A stretch of 64,000 nt of DNA from JBBQVK01 sp038211735 (GCA_038211735.1 JBBQVK010000001.1:248001-312000), one strand, 5' to 3'. Shown: positions 21,451 through 34,159, counted from the first letter of the stretch. Program-made: numbers and translations. The notes: generated from the sequence alone by a model not told the origin.

Positions 21451-23121
21451 ATGAACTTTGATATACGACAACTGTTGGGATGAATAGGACTGCTGATTTT
21501 CGGTATGACTATTTTGGAACATGCATTATATTCTATCGCAGGAAATAAACTCAGAGTATATCTCCAAAAATATACACGCTCGATGTGGTTGGCAGTACCA
21601 GTAGGATTGCTTACAACGCTTATCATGAGTGGAAGTGGCGATATTGTCACGCTTTTGACAATGGCATTAGTTAGTGCAGGAATAATTAGTTTCAGGAGCG
21701 GCTTAGGAATTATTTTTTGATCAAATATCGGCGCGACTTCTTTACCATTGATTATTGCATTATTTGGATTTGGAAGGTTTGATTTCCTCAATATAGCACT
21801 TCCATTGATTGCTGTTGGATGAATTTTGTCGCTTGTAGCAAAATGAGAGAAGATGCAACAAATAGCGAAATGAATCGTGGGATTTAGTTTGTTATTTGTA
21901 GCTGTCTCTCGGATGGGGACAAGTATCAGCGGGATAGAGTATTCATTCGATATTTCCCAATACAAAGATATGAGCCTATGGGGATTCGGTTTGCTGGGTG
22001 CTGTCTTAGCAGCAATTATCCAATCAGGAGGGGCAATTGGGATTATTACGATCACTGCGCTTAATGGAGGTGTCATCAACTTCGCTGCGTCTATTGCTAT
22101 CATGATGTGAGTAAATATTTGAACGACCAATACGCCACTGCTTGGGGCATTTGGGGGAAGACGTGAAAAGTTACAAATAGCGATAAGCCATGTGATGTTC
22201 AATGTTGTTTCATGAATTATTTGAGTCGTGTTTTTCCGACAATATGTCTGGCTTGGGCAGCATATCTTAAGCGATGTACATAATGACAGTGCTTTGTGAA
22301 GCGCATTTGTTAACTTTGCATTCAATACATCAACTGCACTACTGTTTGCGTTTTGTGTAGTGCCTTTCGAGCGCTTGATCAAAAAAATTGTTCCTAACAA
22401 AGATCAACTCGATGACACACTTATAACTGAAGAATTACAGAACGATATGCCACACTTACGTTATATAATTCCTTATGCTATTGCCTTCCGTAAAGATACA
22501 AGAAACTTCATCAGGGAGATCATTGATCTAACAGATACTCGGATTAAGCACCGTCTGCTCCAACAGCTTGTCAATGAACCATCTCTGGCAAATTATGATC
22601 CTAGTGTCGCAGAAATTTCTTTAGCCAAAAGTGAAAAACTGCTAGGCCTAGCAGTCCAACTACAACACAAGTCAAAGAATAAGGAAACTATCGATCTTCT
22701 CGACCAATGTAAATTGAGTGTTAGGCAATGTTATCATGTGCTTGAGCTTATAAAACATACCGATGATGCGCTTCAAAGCGAAGACGTCCACCTCCCCAAA
22801 GGTCTAGAATACTTGAAAACAACCTTATGAACTCAATTAGATACTATCTTGCAAGAGATTCGTCAAATTAGCGAACATGAAGATGCCGAACCTATGCATC
22901 ATATCACGACCTGCATGGAAACAATCAAAAAATTGCGCGTGGAAATTCTTACTGCTCTTGTCAAAAATACTGCTTCCGGTGAACTACAAGACGAAGCTAC
23001 TACCGAGATCATTCTCTTTACCCAACGCCTCTACCAGATCATCAAAAAACTACTGGCAGCTCTCGACTATGCATTTCTTCTAAAGTCAGAGCAGTCGATT
23101 GCAGAGCATGAGATTGGCTAG
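21451..23121 (+). CDS. Na/Pi-cotransporter II-like (PF02690 type) membrane protein with PhoU-like C-terminus
   Basis: Encodes 556 residues. Residues 1-310 hold two inverted membrane repeats with the hallmark glutamine/serine pairs of the NptA/YjbB family: 'LLTTLIMSGSGDIVTLLTMA' and 'AAIIQSGGAIGIITITALNGG'. The rest (~320-556) is a helical cytoplasmic domain resembling PhoU. It probably moves phosphate or another anion with Na+. 'GIGLLIFGMTILEHAL' at the N-terminus is the usual family start. At least ten UGA glycines are present. A TATACT box lies 5 bp before the ATG. A paralogue lies at 39983-41704. Confidence 0.85.
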
Positions 23122-23392
23122 ATAAAATTTGCTAAGTGAAAAATTTATTAATCAAAATAGACTGCTCATTGCGGTGTATCTTGCTCATATTTCCATAGGG
23201 CTGCTGTTTATGAAACTTCGCTAACCTTTCTCCTAGGTATGAACAATTATATTGTACTTACGGGAGTATGTTCTAATCATGGATATTCTCTACCAAGGCT
23301 ATTGTTGTATTTTTTTCTCATGCAGTACTTGTTAAGACTATGTCAACTTCTCTTTGTTTTTTCTTAAAAAAATTGGCGAGCCCCGTCTGATA

Positions 23393-24391
23393 TTATTGTT
23401 TTTGATCCGGTAAAGGCGATGGTGATTGACCTCATGAGCCATTATTATTGAGCCCTCCACTCGATCCTTCCTTCGCGATATATAACGCTGTACCAATCAA
23501 ATTTTTATCGTTGTGATCGACCGTAAGCGTTGTATGTGGGTATGGGATTTTGATGTTATGATCTTGGAGAGCTTTGAAAATTCACTCTTGGACTTTTCCT
23601 TTTGCTGTTTGGATCAGCATACCACTCTTCGGGTCAAAATAGAAGTAAATAAGAACCTCAATTCCATTATTACTCATAGAAAGAATATTCACTTTGGTGC
23701 TTTGATGTTCTTTGACTATGTCTACATTATTCACAGCCTCTTTTATGATGTCGAGGGACTCTGGCATAGGTGAGTCATAGTGGATCATCAGCGTGAAGTC
23801 TAACCTAATGACGTCTTCAGTATCATAGGTTTTGACTGGTTTCGTAATCATCGTAAGATTCGGTATAATCACTTTTCTGAGTTCAAACGTTCTAATAACC
23901 GTATATCTTATGGTAATCTCCTCAATCCTACCAAAGTATTCTTTGTCGTCATCATCCACCACGATAATGTCTCCAAGCTTATAGTCGTTGTTTGTTAAAA
24001 CCATAATCCCTGCAAACATGTTTCCTAAGATATCTTTGAACGCAAAACCTATACCGAAAGAAAGTCCTCACAGTATCCATCCAAAATCTACTCCTATGAT
24101 TGCGAATCCTATAAATATACAAAACACACACAATGAATAGAATACTATATCAGCAACAAGTCCTCCTACTTTTTTTGAGTAGTTATCATCACTAAATACA
24201 TTCGACTCCCTAATTTTTCTAGCAATAAATTTTGTAATCCATCTAGCAGCTATAATCAAAATTGCCACAACAATCAGTGCAATAGCGAACTTCCCCAAAA
24301 ATAATCGAAACTGTTCCCACGACCAAAGTCCTAGAAAAGAATCTCCTCCTGCACCACTTGTAGTTCCATCAACATTGTCTCCTGCTGCCAT
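23393..24391 (-). CDS. Small-conductance mechanosensitive channel (MscS family)
   Basis: Encodes 332 residues. The transmembrane region contains 'FAIALIVVAILIIAARWITK', a second segment ('DIVFYSLCVFCIFIGFAI') and the pore-lining helix with 'GLSFGIGFAFKDILGNMFAG'. The beta-domain follows: 'LTNNDYKLGDIIVV' and 'GRIEEITIRYTVIRTFELRK', which is the MscS signature, then the alpha/beta vestibule domain. UGA supplies glycines before 'GLSFGIG'. The C-terminus is a Gly/Ser/Asn/Pro-rich tail. ATG at 24391 has AGGTGG just upstream, one of the few Shine-Dalgarno-like sites here. The 271-bp stretch 23122-23392 before it holds no feature I can support. Confidence 0.9.
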
Positions 24392-24521
24392 AACCACCTA
24401 TCAAAATAGGTAAAAATCTGTCCATTACATTATATGGATGACGAGGGGTTTTTGCAAAAATTAGGTACGGTGTATTAGTATAGAAATATTAGGTGGAATA
24501 AGGGGTTTTGTAAGTAATTAT

Positions 24522-27500
24522 CTATCTACCGAAGGCGAAACGGATGGTTTCAGAGTCTATATCTTTCGCATGATGGCTCAATAAGGTAATAAGTGAGTCC
24601 AATCCATCATTTATCTGTGAGTTTCCTCATTTTCCTCTCTTCTTCTTTTTAACAAGAGTACGTTCATTTTTCTTGATATCAAAGTCAGCCTCTTCTGCAA
24701 CATACAAACCTCCGCTAAATTTGAATTTAAGTAGATCCCCTATTTTATCAATATCAATTCCATCTACCAATGACTTTTTAAAGTCAGCAAGTTCTTTAGA
24801 TTCGAATTTAGATCACATATACAGTGCAAATTTCTTCACAATCAACTTTAGTAAAAACTTTTTTGATGCTCCACTTGAGTTAGTTAGACTTTGATCCATT
24901 TGTCCCATTATGCTTCTAAACTCAGCCCGCATTGCAGGAGCTCATGGCTCATTAAATTGTCAGTTTCTGTCAATTCTCAGCATTACTTTATCAAAAGTCG
25001 CAGGACTTATATTCAAAATTCCGTTTGAATAAAATGGCGAGTCTCAACCCAGCGTGAGTTTCTCACTGTGTCCAAATCTTGTGTCTGCTAGCTCGTCAAA
25101 TACTCTTTTACCAAAATACTCATCTATGATATCTTTTGTCTGCCCTTTTGCAGTTTCTTCATAAGAAAGCAAATGATTGTTTTTATAGTTGAATGCATTA
25201 ATTACTGTTTGTCAGTTTCTATTAGTATTCCACCATTCCATTACACCATCCATTGCTTTTTTATGCCCGCTGTTATTGGTAAGATTCTCGACAGATATAG
25301 TGTCTTTGAGTCATGATTTTGAACTAAGTTTAGGTATCCCAGCTCTTTCAGCAATATAATCTATCATAGTTAGTACTTTATGCGGTGCATTGATATCATC
25401 AGCCATTAATGCAATAGGCACTCCAGCCATCCTTCAAATCTTTTTAAGTCTATCTTTATGCTCTTGTCCAAATGTCCAAGTCCCTAATCAACTGACATAT
25501 AATTGGACTATAGACTGATAGACTTCGCTATACTGAGCCTGAGTTCAAGCGCTTTCAACCATAAGCTCCAACGCAGCTAATGAGGTAGCTGGAGTGTGTT
25601 TAACTAACGTTCACCTAAAGGTAGCTGCATAATCGTCAAAGTTATTTTTGTTTGCCATTGAATTTTTAATATTGTCGATTGCATCTCCTGCACCAAACTT
25701 ATCTTTATACCCTTCTACTTTTTTACTAAACTGTGATCAAAATACTTCCACCATATCTTCTGTCTCTGTTGCATTTTGTATATATGTTAATTCAAATTTG
25801 ACAAGTTTATCAAAGAGTATTTGATTCTCTGGACCGCTCTTTGCTTCATCTATAAGTTTTTGTCTTTCACGCAAGAACACTCCGTGATGCTTATCTCAAA
25901 GAATCGCCTTCACCCAGAGTCATTGATGCGCATTCCCATTTAAAGCTCTAAAATATGGATGTCAGCCTTTGTCTAAAGCGTATAAAAGATAGCCTGCAGC
26001 CTTAAGTTTGAACATTCCTGGGTCTAGTGTTATTCCAGGAGTAAATATCTCTTTCTGAATACGTCTTGAAACTGCTTCTGCTTGGATATCATTTGCGTCT
26101 TTGCTATCGCGCCCTCCTAGGCTGCTTTGGAATTTACTTATTGTCGAAAAAATAGCTTCATCCAAACTTGTTAAAGCTTCAAGCGCAAACCCGCCACCAA
26201 ATGCTTTTGCCACACTGTATGTTAATCTTGCTGCCTGAATCTTTTTTCTCTCTTCAAAATTGAAATAGTTTTTGACTAATGGTCAGATATTTTTGGCCGC
26301 TTGTATTATTGTACCCAACGTCATCCATGAAACACCAGGTCTTTGTGAATCTTTATATGTTTCTTTCGCTTCTTTTGCTTTCTTTATTTGTTCATCACTA
26401 AATGGAGCAAGTCACTTTTCAACACAGAATACTAGAAAAGTGTTATAATCCATCTCTCTCGTCCATGATGGGTTTTCGAGCGTCACGGTGACCGTATTAC
26501 TATTCCATATTACTCCGTACAACACGGTGTTCTTCATATTATTTTTATCAATCTTGCCAATGTGAGTAACCACATCATACTTCGGTGCAGATGCATTATA
26601 ATATTTCTTCTGGAGCAATTTGCCGTCTTCCCGCTTTATCTGCTGTCCTGCCCATGGCTCTTTTCAAGATTTTATTGTTCTATCATCAGTATCTAATTTT
26701 TGTGAAATGTATTCATAAAAATCTTTCCCATTTGAAACTTTTGTATACTTTCTAATCTCTCCACGTTGCCTTAAGTTGCTTAATCACTTTTCAGTCATTT
26801 CTAAAGTGTATACTTTGCCATTTCCTCCTTCAAGATTTCACTCTGTCGATGATGTAACCTTTACCTGATATTTTTTGGTCTCTTCATTTATATCTACAAT
26901 CTCAGTCTGTACCCATATATTCCCATACCCTGGAATAGTAGATTCTTTCATTTTTAGATACAACAGTGTTCATACTTTGAATTTAGTATTCATATCTCCA
27001 TCTATTGTTGTTTCAAATTGACCTTTGAAATCATTCTCTTCTTCATGTTCACGTGACGCAGTTTGTGGTTCTGGCTGATTAGGATCTGCATTTCTTCCAC
27101 CATGTCCGCGTGTATTTGCAGGAGCAGTATTTGGTTCTGGATTAAGAACCCCATCATAATCACCATTATTTAACTTCGTGAGTTCTGCCTCCATATCAGC
27201 AGCAGTAACTGGTTGTTGGAATGGGTTGTTCTTTTCATCTGGATCTGGAATGATTTGTTTCCATACAGACGCTCACCCATTTTGAAAATTAACGTATTTA
27301 TTAGGCCCAATATTTACTGCAGACGATCTCGTCCCACCTCCTTTATTCGGTTTACGAGGAGCAGTAGTTTCATGAGCTGTAAGTATTGCTTGTAATGCAG
27401 GACCATCTGGCACTTCTCATTTAGCAAAAGTACGTGCACCAGCATTCGCATCCAGTTGGTCTAGGAATACTTCATCCCCATGCTCAATATAATCTTCCAG

Positions 27501-29480
27501 TGCATCTAAGTCGATTTGATGAATTGTTTCAAAAGAGAATGAATCGCGGCCGAGTGCTTTTGCGATTGCGTTTTCTATATCTGTTAGGAGATATGACTTT
27601 CCGTTTACCGTAACTTGTTCGCCCCTCGTTCCTGGCACTGCTTCTGCCAGCTGACAAATCTGTTCCTGAATCAAGACTGTCTCTTCTCCATCAACTGTCT
27701 TTACGGTTATCTGGTCGATCTTATTAAATCACAAAATTCTATGCAAGACCTCATGACGTTTTTGTTCTTCTTTCCAAGCAGAAAATGCTCTAAACTCTGG
27801 AGTTCACGTATCAAGCTCTGGGTCGTTCATAGATTTCCCATTGAACAAATATTTATCTATTAGGATTACCTCTCCTTTTTTGTTTGTTAGTGGATTTGGA
27901 TTGAGAGTAATCGCTATACCAAACTTTTCCGCTATCCATTTTGTATTATAATAGACCTTACCTTTCTCAATCCACGCATATGGGCCATGTTTTGGGTAAT
28001 TTTTGCCCATCTCTTTTCTAAGTTCTGCCTCTAGTTTAGGAGGTATTTTATCTGTATAGCCACCAAAAGCATAGCTTGCGCCTTTCTTTTTTCGCTCTTT
28101 TTCTTCCTCACTCTCTTCATCATCGCTAGTCGCACTACCTCCTGTCATCTCTTCTTCGTTACCTTCTTTATCAACCTGAGCGTCTTCCGTAAAATTATCT
28201 TCCTGAAAATCTCCAGATCATTGCTGTCTATTTTTTATATCTTCAAATAAGTCATTTGTTTCTTTGGAAATATTTTTATCTTTTATAGTAGTCCTTTCGT
28301 TTAACTCATAATGAGCGCAGGTTAGATACACATCTTCAAGTTCTATGAGTTCTCTATTTTCTAGAGTCACAATTCATTCTTTCTCAGTTCCATTATTTGT
28401 TTCATATTTTTCTGGAAAATACGAAGCTATCAATACAGCAATTTCTGGGCTAGATTTGTGAATATCTATATCAATGTATGCAACCGGTATTGTTTCATCC
28501 CAATCACCCTTTGGTTGCTCTTTCATTAATCTCTCAATCGCCGCACTTCATAAAGATCTTTCTGCGATTGCCAACTGTAGTTTGCTTCCTCATGGTCATG
28601 GGACTTCTACTATTGATTTTTTAGATGTATAGAGTGAAACCAAAAAGTTTACAAACTCGCTTCTATCGAGTCAGCGTAGTTGGTCGTCCAACAATCAGTT
28701 GTGAATTACTCCAACTAATTTTGTCACATCACCACGATATACTCACTGCTCATACGCTTCCACTTGTTTACCAAACGCATTTATCTTATCGACAACTTTC
28801 GTCTCTATATGCGCTGCAAACAAGGGTTCCATCTGAGCCAAGATGCCGCGTGTCTTGCGCTTACCATTTGCCAATTCCGTGATTACTCTATTGAATGGAA
28901 GCTCTACAGTGTCCAATATTTTATCTAGATCTATATCTCCTACAAAAGCATTAGCCAAGCACTCTAAATTAAGTTTCAGATCGTTGAAGTTTTTACTTTT
29001 GTTTAACGGCGCTTTGTTAGTAATAGTTTTAAAGCTTTGCGCACTTGCCTTATCGATATTTTGTGAAAGTATTTCTTGTGATATTCTTTCTTGCAGCAAA
29101 GGAAGTACGATACTCCACAACGCTTTGTACCCGTCCATTTGTGAGGTGAAAAGCGATGGGCAGCTGAACATCTCACGCAATGTAAGTTTTGAGCTGAAAA
29201 GAGAAGCAATAAGTTTTTTCTCTTCGTATGGTTTTTCTTCGGATTTCAAAAGAAACTTAACTCTTTTGTATAATTCACCTTTTTCTGGATGCTCAAAATA
29301 TCCTCATAACGTCTGTGCTATAAATTTACGATCATTAGGATGGTTGTGGTAGAGATCTTGTATAGAGTCGCGATCTACAAAAAGCGAAACGAGGTGATCG
29401 TTTACACCAATCTTTTTCTTACTCTTAATTTGTTGTTCCAACGACTCCATTTGGATATCGTGTGCTTCGTTTTTCCCCAT
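24522..29480 (-). CDS. Very large soluble protein of unknown function
   Basis: A 1,652-residue frame was checked codon by codon for TAA/TAG over its span and is open only with UGA as Gly. No motif I recognise. The N-terminal ~400 residues are helical with cysteine-poor, Lys/Glu-rich sequence. Residues ~445-465 are a strongly charged linker ('SDDEESEEEKERKKK'), then segments reading 'YPKHGPYAWIEKGKVYYN' and 'RGHGGRNADPNQPEPQTAS' (disordered). The C-terminal half contains small beta-like pieces ('GTLLYLKMKESTIPGYGNI') and long helices. There is no signal peptide or membrane segment. ATG 29480 is used; the frame extends upstream to GTG 29516. It is a lone gene between mscS and a divergent glycosyltransferase. 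Confidence 0.7.
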
Positions 29481-29613
29481 AGAATAGGCGATAAGTAAAA
29501 GCTCCACTTGTATCACATATTATAAGGATATCCCACATAAAAGTCAAATATCCTTCCCTTGAGAAAACTAGTAGGATCACTACCGTAGAAGCCACTTATC
29601 TCTTTGTAATTCT

Positions 29614-30867
29614 ATGAATAAAAAAGCGTTTGTACATGACCGAATAGTCCATTTGGGCGGTGCAGAAAAGGTCTTTATCGACCTAATTCGCGTCTATGCC
29701 TCTGATTTGAAAGGAACTGGCTATCCGTCACGAGATTCTACTCCACTTGTAACTGCTCAGAGTATGAGAATTTTTACCCTATTTTCAAATAGAAAATCAC
29801 TTCCAGTAGATGGCTACGAAATCCCTCTTACAGTAGCCCTTCCTAGACGGATTAATCAACTATTTGTTCGATGATCCCGTCCAGAGACGACCAAGTTGTG
29901 TAAAATTCGTAGAAAATTCTTGGATTATCGTAATTTGATCGTGATATATCCACTGCTGACGCGCCTCTTGGCAGTTAAAATCCGCGGATTCAATGCTGAT
30001 CTTATAGTTATTTCATCGTTTGCAGCAGTAAAAAATATCGTTTCGCCTTATCGCCTGAGCGAGCATCTATCTCAAAACGATAAGAGTACTTCGGAAAATT
30101 GAGAGTCAAAAACCCCCAAGACCATACTCTACATACACAGTCCCATGCAGTATATCCATGAGAACTATCAAGAATATCTTTCTAAATTATCTCCTTTTCA
30201 GCTCCGCATCTTCAAGCCTACCGCAAAAAAGTTACGCGCACGGGATCTTATCCCAAGAACGTATGATGAGGTCTATGCAAACAGCAACTACACTGCAGAG
30301 TGTGTTAAACGTTATTACAACATAGATGCAAAAGTCCGGTATCCACGTATTGAAAAAGAATTTGTATTATCAGCACCAACTACCCAACCACACAGTTATT
30401 ATTTGTATGTTGGAAGATTAGTAAAATTTATTAGAGAGGTAGATCTTATCATACAACTATTTAATAAATTAGAACTCCCACTACTCATCATGTGATCATG
30501 ACCAGATGAGTTTTATCTAAAATCTATCGCAGGAGACACGGTCACGTTTATAGGGCAAAGCGATACAGTGGAAGACAAAGTAAAAATTATGAAACATGCC
30601 CGCGGACTAATTAATCTCACTAAAGAAAGTTGTGGAATGGCGACCATGGAAGCATTAGCCGTCGGTGTACCCGTCTTTGGGTATAACCAAGGAGGAACTG
30701 CAGAGCTTGTAGATGAGAAATCTGGCTTAATGACTAGCTCTAAGGAGCTGTCTACTCTTGTCGAGTTGTTTAAAAAGTTCGAAGATATGCATTTCGATCG
30801 TTTGCAGATTAAGCAAAGATTTTTGGAAAAGGTGCAAAACAGTAATACAGTTAGCGATACATTATAA
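29614..30867 (+). CDS. Glycosyltransferase, GT4 family (GT-B fold)
   Basis: Encodes 417 residues. The N-terminal domain starts with 'FVHDRIVHLGGAEKVFIDLI', the acceptor-side loop of GT4 enzymes. The C-terminal donor domain has 'YYLYVGRLVKFIREVDLIIQ', 'LLIMGSGPDE' and 'ESCGMATMEALAVGVPVFGY', which is the E-x7-E sugar-nucleotide motif, followed by 'QGGTAELV'. It probably transfers a sugar in surface polysaccharide or glycolipid synthesis; the substrate is unknown. UGA glycines occur in 'FVRGSRP', 'ENGES' and 'MGSGPD'. It is divergent from the giant gene and convergent with nrdG. Confidence 0.88.
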
Positions 30868-30875
30868 AAAAACAA

Positions 30876-31574
30876 CTACTTCCTAATCTCACACGAATCT
30901 ACGTACTGTAAAGCAATGTGACGAAATTCTTCCATTTCATCATCATTGAATGTCTCTCCATCAAAATTTTTGTCTAAAGTATTTCATGATCTATAGGATT
31001 GGAGTATATATTTTTTTGCTCATGTGATATCTTTTAAAAGAGAAGGAAACCTTTCTAATGTATGATAACGCTTGATCAATGTAGTCCTAAATTCATAATC
31101 TACTTTCCCGCGCAATAATAATCTTATCGTATGGTGATACGGGGTAAGCACTTCTTTAGAATCAACTAATTTGTTCCAATTGTGCATATCTTCTTTTATA
31201 TCCATCGCAACATAATCAATCATTCCAGTATCAATCAATCTTTCTACCAATAACGGATCCCTACCGTTAGTGTCTAGCTTGACCAAAAATCAAAACTCTT
31301 TAACCTTAATACAAAACGCTTCTAGATCTGGTTGTATTGTTGGCTCTCAGCCGCAAATCACTACTCCGTCGAGAAGTCCTTTTTTCCCTTCTAGGAAGTT
31401 AAAGAAAACATCCTGTGGAATGAAATCCTTATTGAGTTTTATCTTTTCTGGCAAGACCATTTCTGGGTTGTGACAAAAACGACATCTGAGATTACATCAT
31501 GCGGTGAAAATAATCGTAGCGACTTTGCCTGGATAGTCCAAAAGTGTCGTTTGTTGGATTCATGCAATAAGCAT
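30876..31574 (-). CDS. nrdG: Anaerobic ribonucleotide reductase activating protein (radical SAM)
   Basis: Encodes 232 residues of the radical-SAM enzyme that generates the glycyl radical on class III ribonucleotide reductase. 'TAGCNLRCRFCHNPE' carries the CxxxCxxC [4Fe-4S] motif, with the preceding Gly from UGA. 'GVVICGGEPTIQPDL' is the GGE motif. UGA also supplies Gly in 'LIAGIQQTTLLDYPG'. The gene ends close to the convergent glycosyltransferase. The glycyl-radical ORF and nrdD lie just upstream in the same direction, so all three are likely one transcript. Confidence 0.9.
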
Positions 31575-31599
31575 ACAACAGGATTAGTAAGACAAAATA

Positions 31600-31797
31600 T
31601 TACTCTTTAGTAGAATTTATTTTTTCATACTTCTTAATGAATGCTGAATTTGCGCTTGTCCCTTCTGAGAAGTGTTTACGAGAATAGTGTTCTGCCTTTT
31701 TCCCGATGTTGAAGTGACTAACTGGTCTAAAATAACCCATTACTCTAGTGTAAATTTCACATCTTGTTCTCTGAGGTTGAAGTGTTGATGTAGTCAT
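31600..31797 (-). CDS. Separate glycyl-radical domain of class III ribonucleotide reductase
   Basis: Encodes 65 residues from ATG 31797. The sequence 'RCEIYTRVMGYFRPVSHF' followed by 'NIGKKAEHYSRKHF' is the C-terminal glycyl-radical segment of NrdD (RVxGY motif; the Gly carries the radical). In usual NrdD this is the end of the large chain. Here it is in the same frame as nrdD but lies after a TAG (31825-31827) plus nine sense codons. It is either translated on its own and acts in trans, or joined by amber readthrough. The last ~22 residues are extra to the domain. It lies 25 bp before nrdG. Confidence 0.75.
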   Translation of the reverse strand: MTTSTLQPQRTRCEIYTRVMGYFRPVSHFNIGKKAEHYSRKHFSEGTSANSAFIKKYEKINSTKE

Positions 31798-31824
31798 AGT
31801 GATGATATATAAGGATAAAAATGT

Positions 31825-34026
31825 CTATAAGGCTTTTGTTTGTAAAACATTTGGATACTCTTTTTGAGTGTAGAGAATTCTGTTTGCAATATCTTGTTTT
31901 TCCTCTCATTGATATCAGACTGCTTCATCACATTTTGGGCAGTAGTCATGCTCTCAAGTGAGATATCCATGTACTGGGCAAATAGAGAATGTGGGTGTGA
32001 TAGTAATGTAAGGAAGCTGATAATTATCCAATACTTTTTTTACCAAGCGTTTACATGCTTGCGCATCACTAATCCTTTCTCCCATATATAAATGCAACAC
32101 TGTTCATCAGGTATATTTGCACTGGAGTTCGTTTTGATAGTCTAATGCCTCGAAACAGTCATCTGTAAATCAAACTGGGAGTTGTGATGAGTTGGTATAG
32201 TACGGAGCATTATCTGTTCCTGCCTGGATAATTCATGTGAGTTGTTTCTTGTCTTCTTTTGCAAACCTATACGTTGCTCACTCCGCAGGCGTCGCTTCCA
32301 GATTGTAAAGGTTTCAAGTTTCTGTTTGATACTCTTTTAACCTTTGTCTCATCATCTCTAGAATTTCTACAGCAAAAGAGATTCATCGCTTTGTAGTAAC
32401 ATCCTCTTCGCAATCAGTAAAGTTCAATATTGCTTCATTCATTCCATTAAGTCATATAGTAGAAAAGTGATTTCTGTAGCTTGCAAGATATCTTTTGGTA
32501 TAGGGGAATAATCAGGCATTAAGCCGCTTCGTAAGCTCTTTTCTTTTAATCTCAAGCGAATTTTGGGCTTGATCCATCAAGTATAACACTCTCTTCTTGA
32601 ATCAGTCCATGTCACCTTTGTGTTGATAACCGATTCTTGCTAAATTCAATGTCACCACTCACAAACTTCCAGTCATCTCTGCAGAGCCAAATAGACCGTT
32701 ACCTCTTTTCGTGAGTTCTGTAAGATCTAGTTGTAATCTACAACACATACTTCTCACGGCTCCAGGAGTATAAGCGTCTGGGTTGGGAACTTTTTTCATT
32801 GAACCATCAGCTTGTATTTCTTTTTTGAATTGACTTCCCACGAAATTCTGAAAATAAGGGATTCCATACTTCGCTGTCATTGCGAATATGTTGTCTACTA
32901 GCTGTGTATTCCAATCAAAGTCTGGCGTGATATTATACGTAGGGATAGGGAAGGTAAATACATTGCCCTGAGCGTCTCACGTCGTATAAACCTCTACCAA
33001 AGCCATATTTATTACATTCATCTCCTCCTGTAACTCACCAAATTTTTTCTCATAGTATCATTCTTCCATGCCTCCCAACATTAGGGCTTTATCACGAAGG
33101 TCATCAGGGCAGACAATATCTAATGTTATATTTGTAAATGGCGTTTGAGTTCATCGTCTACTTGGGACATTTAATCCAAAGATAAAATTCTGCATCTGCT
33201 GAACGACATACTTATACGCTTTATTTTCAACATACTCCTTCCTTGCAACATCGGTCGGGAAAGAGGCATGAACTTCATCTAATTCATCCGACAATGTTTT
33301 CTTAAATTTATGGACAAATGGAGCAAGATACGTATCAAAGCTGGAAAATGCTTGTGCACCTGCTCGTTCGTTCTGCAAGGTTCCAAAAAAGTTTATCATC
33401 TGATTGATAGCTGCCTGCAAATTCCTCGGAGGAGAAGAAGAGAGTCTGTTAGTGACGCCATTAAATCATTCTTCGAGTAATTGCCTTAGGCTTCGTCCCG
33501 CGCAATATCCTGCAAACATATCTAGGTCATGGATATGATAGTCTCCACTTCTATGAAGATTTCATATTTCTTGGGGATAGATATGTGAAAGTCGATAATT
33601 AGCCGTAACTTTTCAAGCAGTATTTAAAATTAATCATCATAGCGAATATCCAGAGTTGGCATTTGCATTAATTCTCCAATCCATCTTACCAAGGTATTCA
33701 TCCATGGTTTTGCCTACATCGATTACTACTTGCTGATCACCTCTAACTAAGTTTCTCTGCTGCCTATAGGTAATATATTTTTTTGCAACTATATCGTGTC
33801 ACTCTTTAATCAGGACCTCTTCTACGGTATCTTGCACCATTTCGACATCTGGTAGGGGGATTCCACGTTCTTCGAGAGAAAAGACTACTGTAGCGACCAT
33901 CCTATCAATCATAGAAAAGTCCTCTCCCCCTGCTGCTATAACCGCTTTCTTGATTGCATTATAGATCTTCGACGTGTCAAAGGTATCTATAGAACCATTT
34001 CTTTTCCTAATCTTGAAGATCGACAT
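31825..34026 (-). CDS. nrdD: Anaerobic ribonucleoside-triphosphate reductase, large chain lacking the radical domain
   Basis: Encodes 733 residues. The N-terminal ATP-cone 'IRKRNGSIDTFDTSKI' controls overall activity. The body includes 'GDYHIHDLDMFAGYCAGRSL', 'NITLDIVCPDDLRDKALM' and 'AVRSMCCRLQLDLTEL', typical of class III enzymes with the active-site cysteine region, and then 'GNGLFGSAEMTGSLGVVTLN'. The zinc-binding end 'SICPVHGYLTGEHDYCPKC' is present. The chain stops at TAG 31825, about 35 residues after the zinc site and before the glycyl-radical motif, which is found downstream in the same frame. Many UGA glycines are present. Confidence 0.92.
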
Positions 34027-34082
34027 CTTTACAAAACGTATAAAGTATTAAAAAAATAAAGCACTATAAAGCGAAACCACCT

Positions 34083-34107
34083 ACTTAAAATAGTACTATT
34101 TTTAAGT
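34083..34107. promoter_or_regulatory. Palindrome between nrdD and the HxlR regulator
   Basis: ACTTAAAATAGTAC followed by TATTTTTAAGT is an inverted repeat with one extra T in one arm. It lies midway between two divergent genes, as an operator for the HxlR-type regulator would. Regulation of nrdD by this protein is inference. Confidence 0.45.
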
Positions 34108-34159
34108 ACTCATTTGGATATAACATTCAAGTACCTACTTTTTTGTCTGTCGTGCAATT

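Noticed and set aside
21411..22400. 329-codon minus-strand open frame
   Set aside because: It is antisense to the Na/Pi-cotransporter-like gene, which has clear family motifs, homologous length and a matching paralogue.
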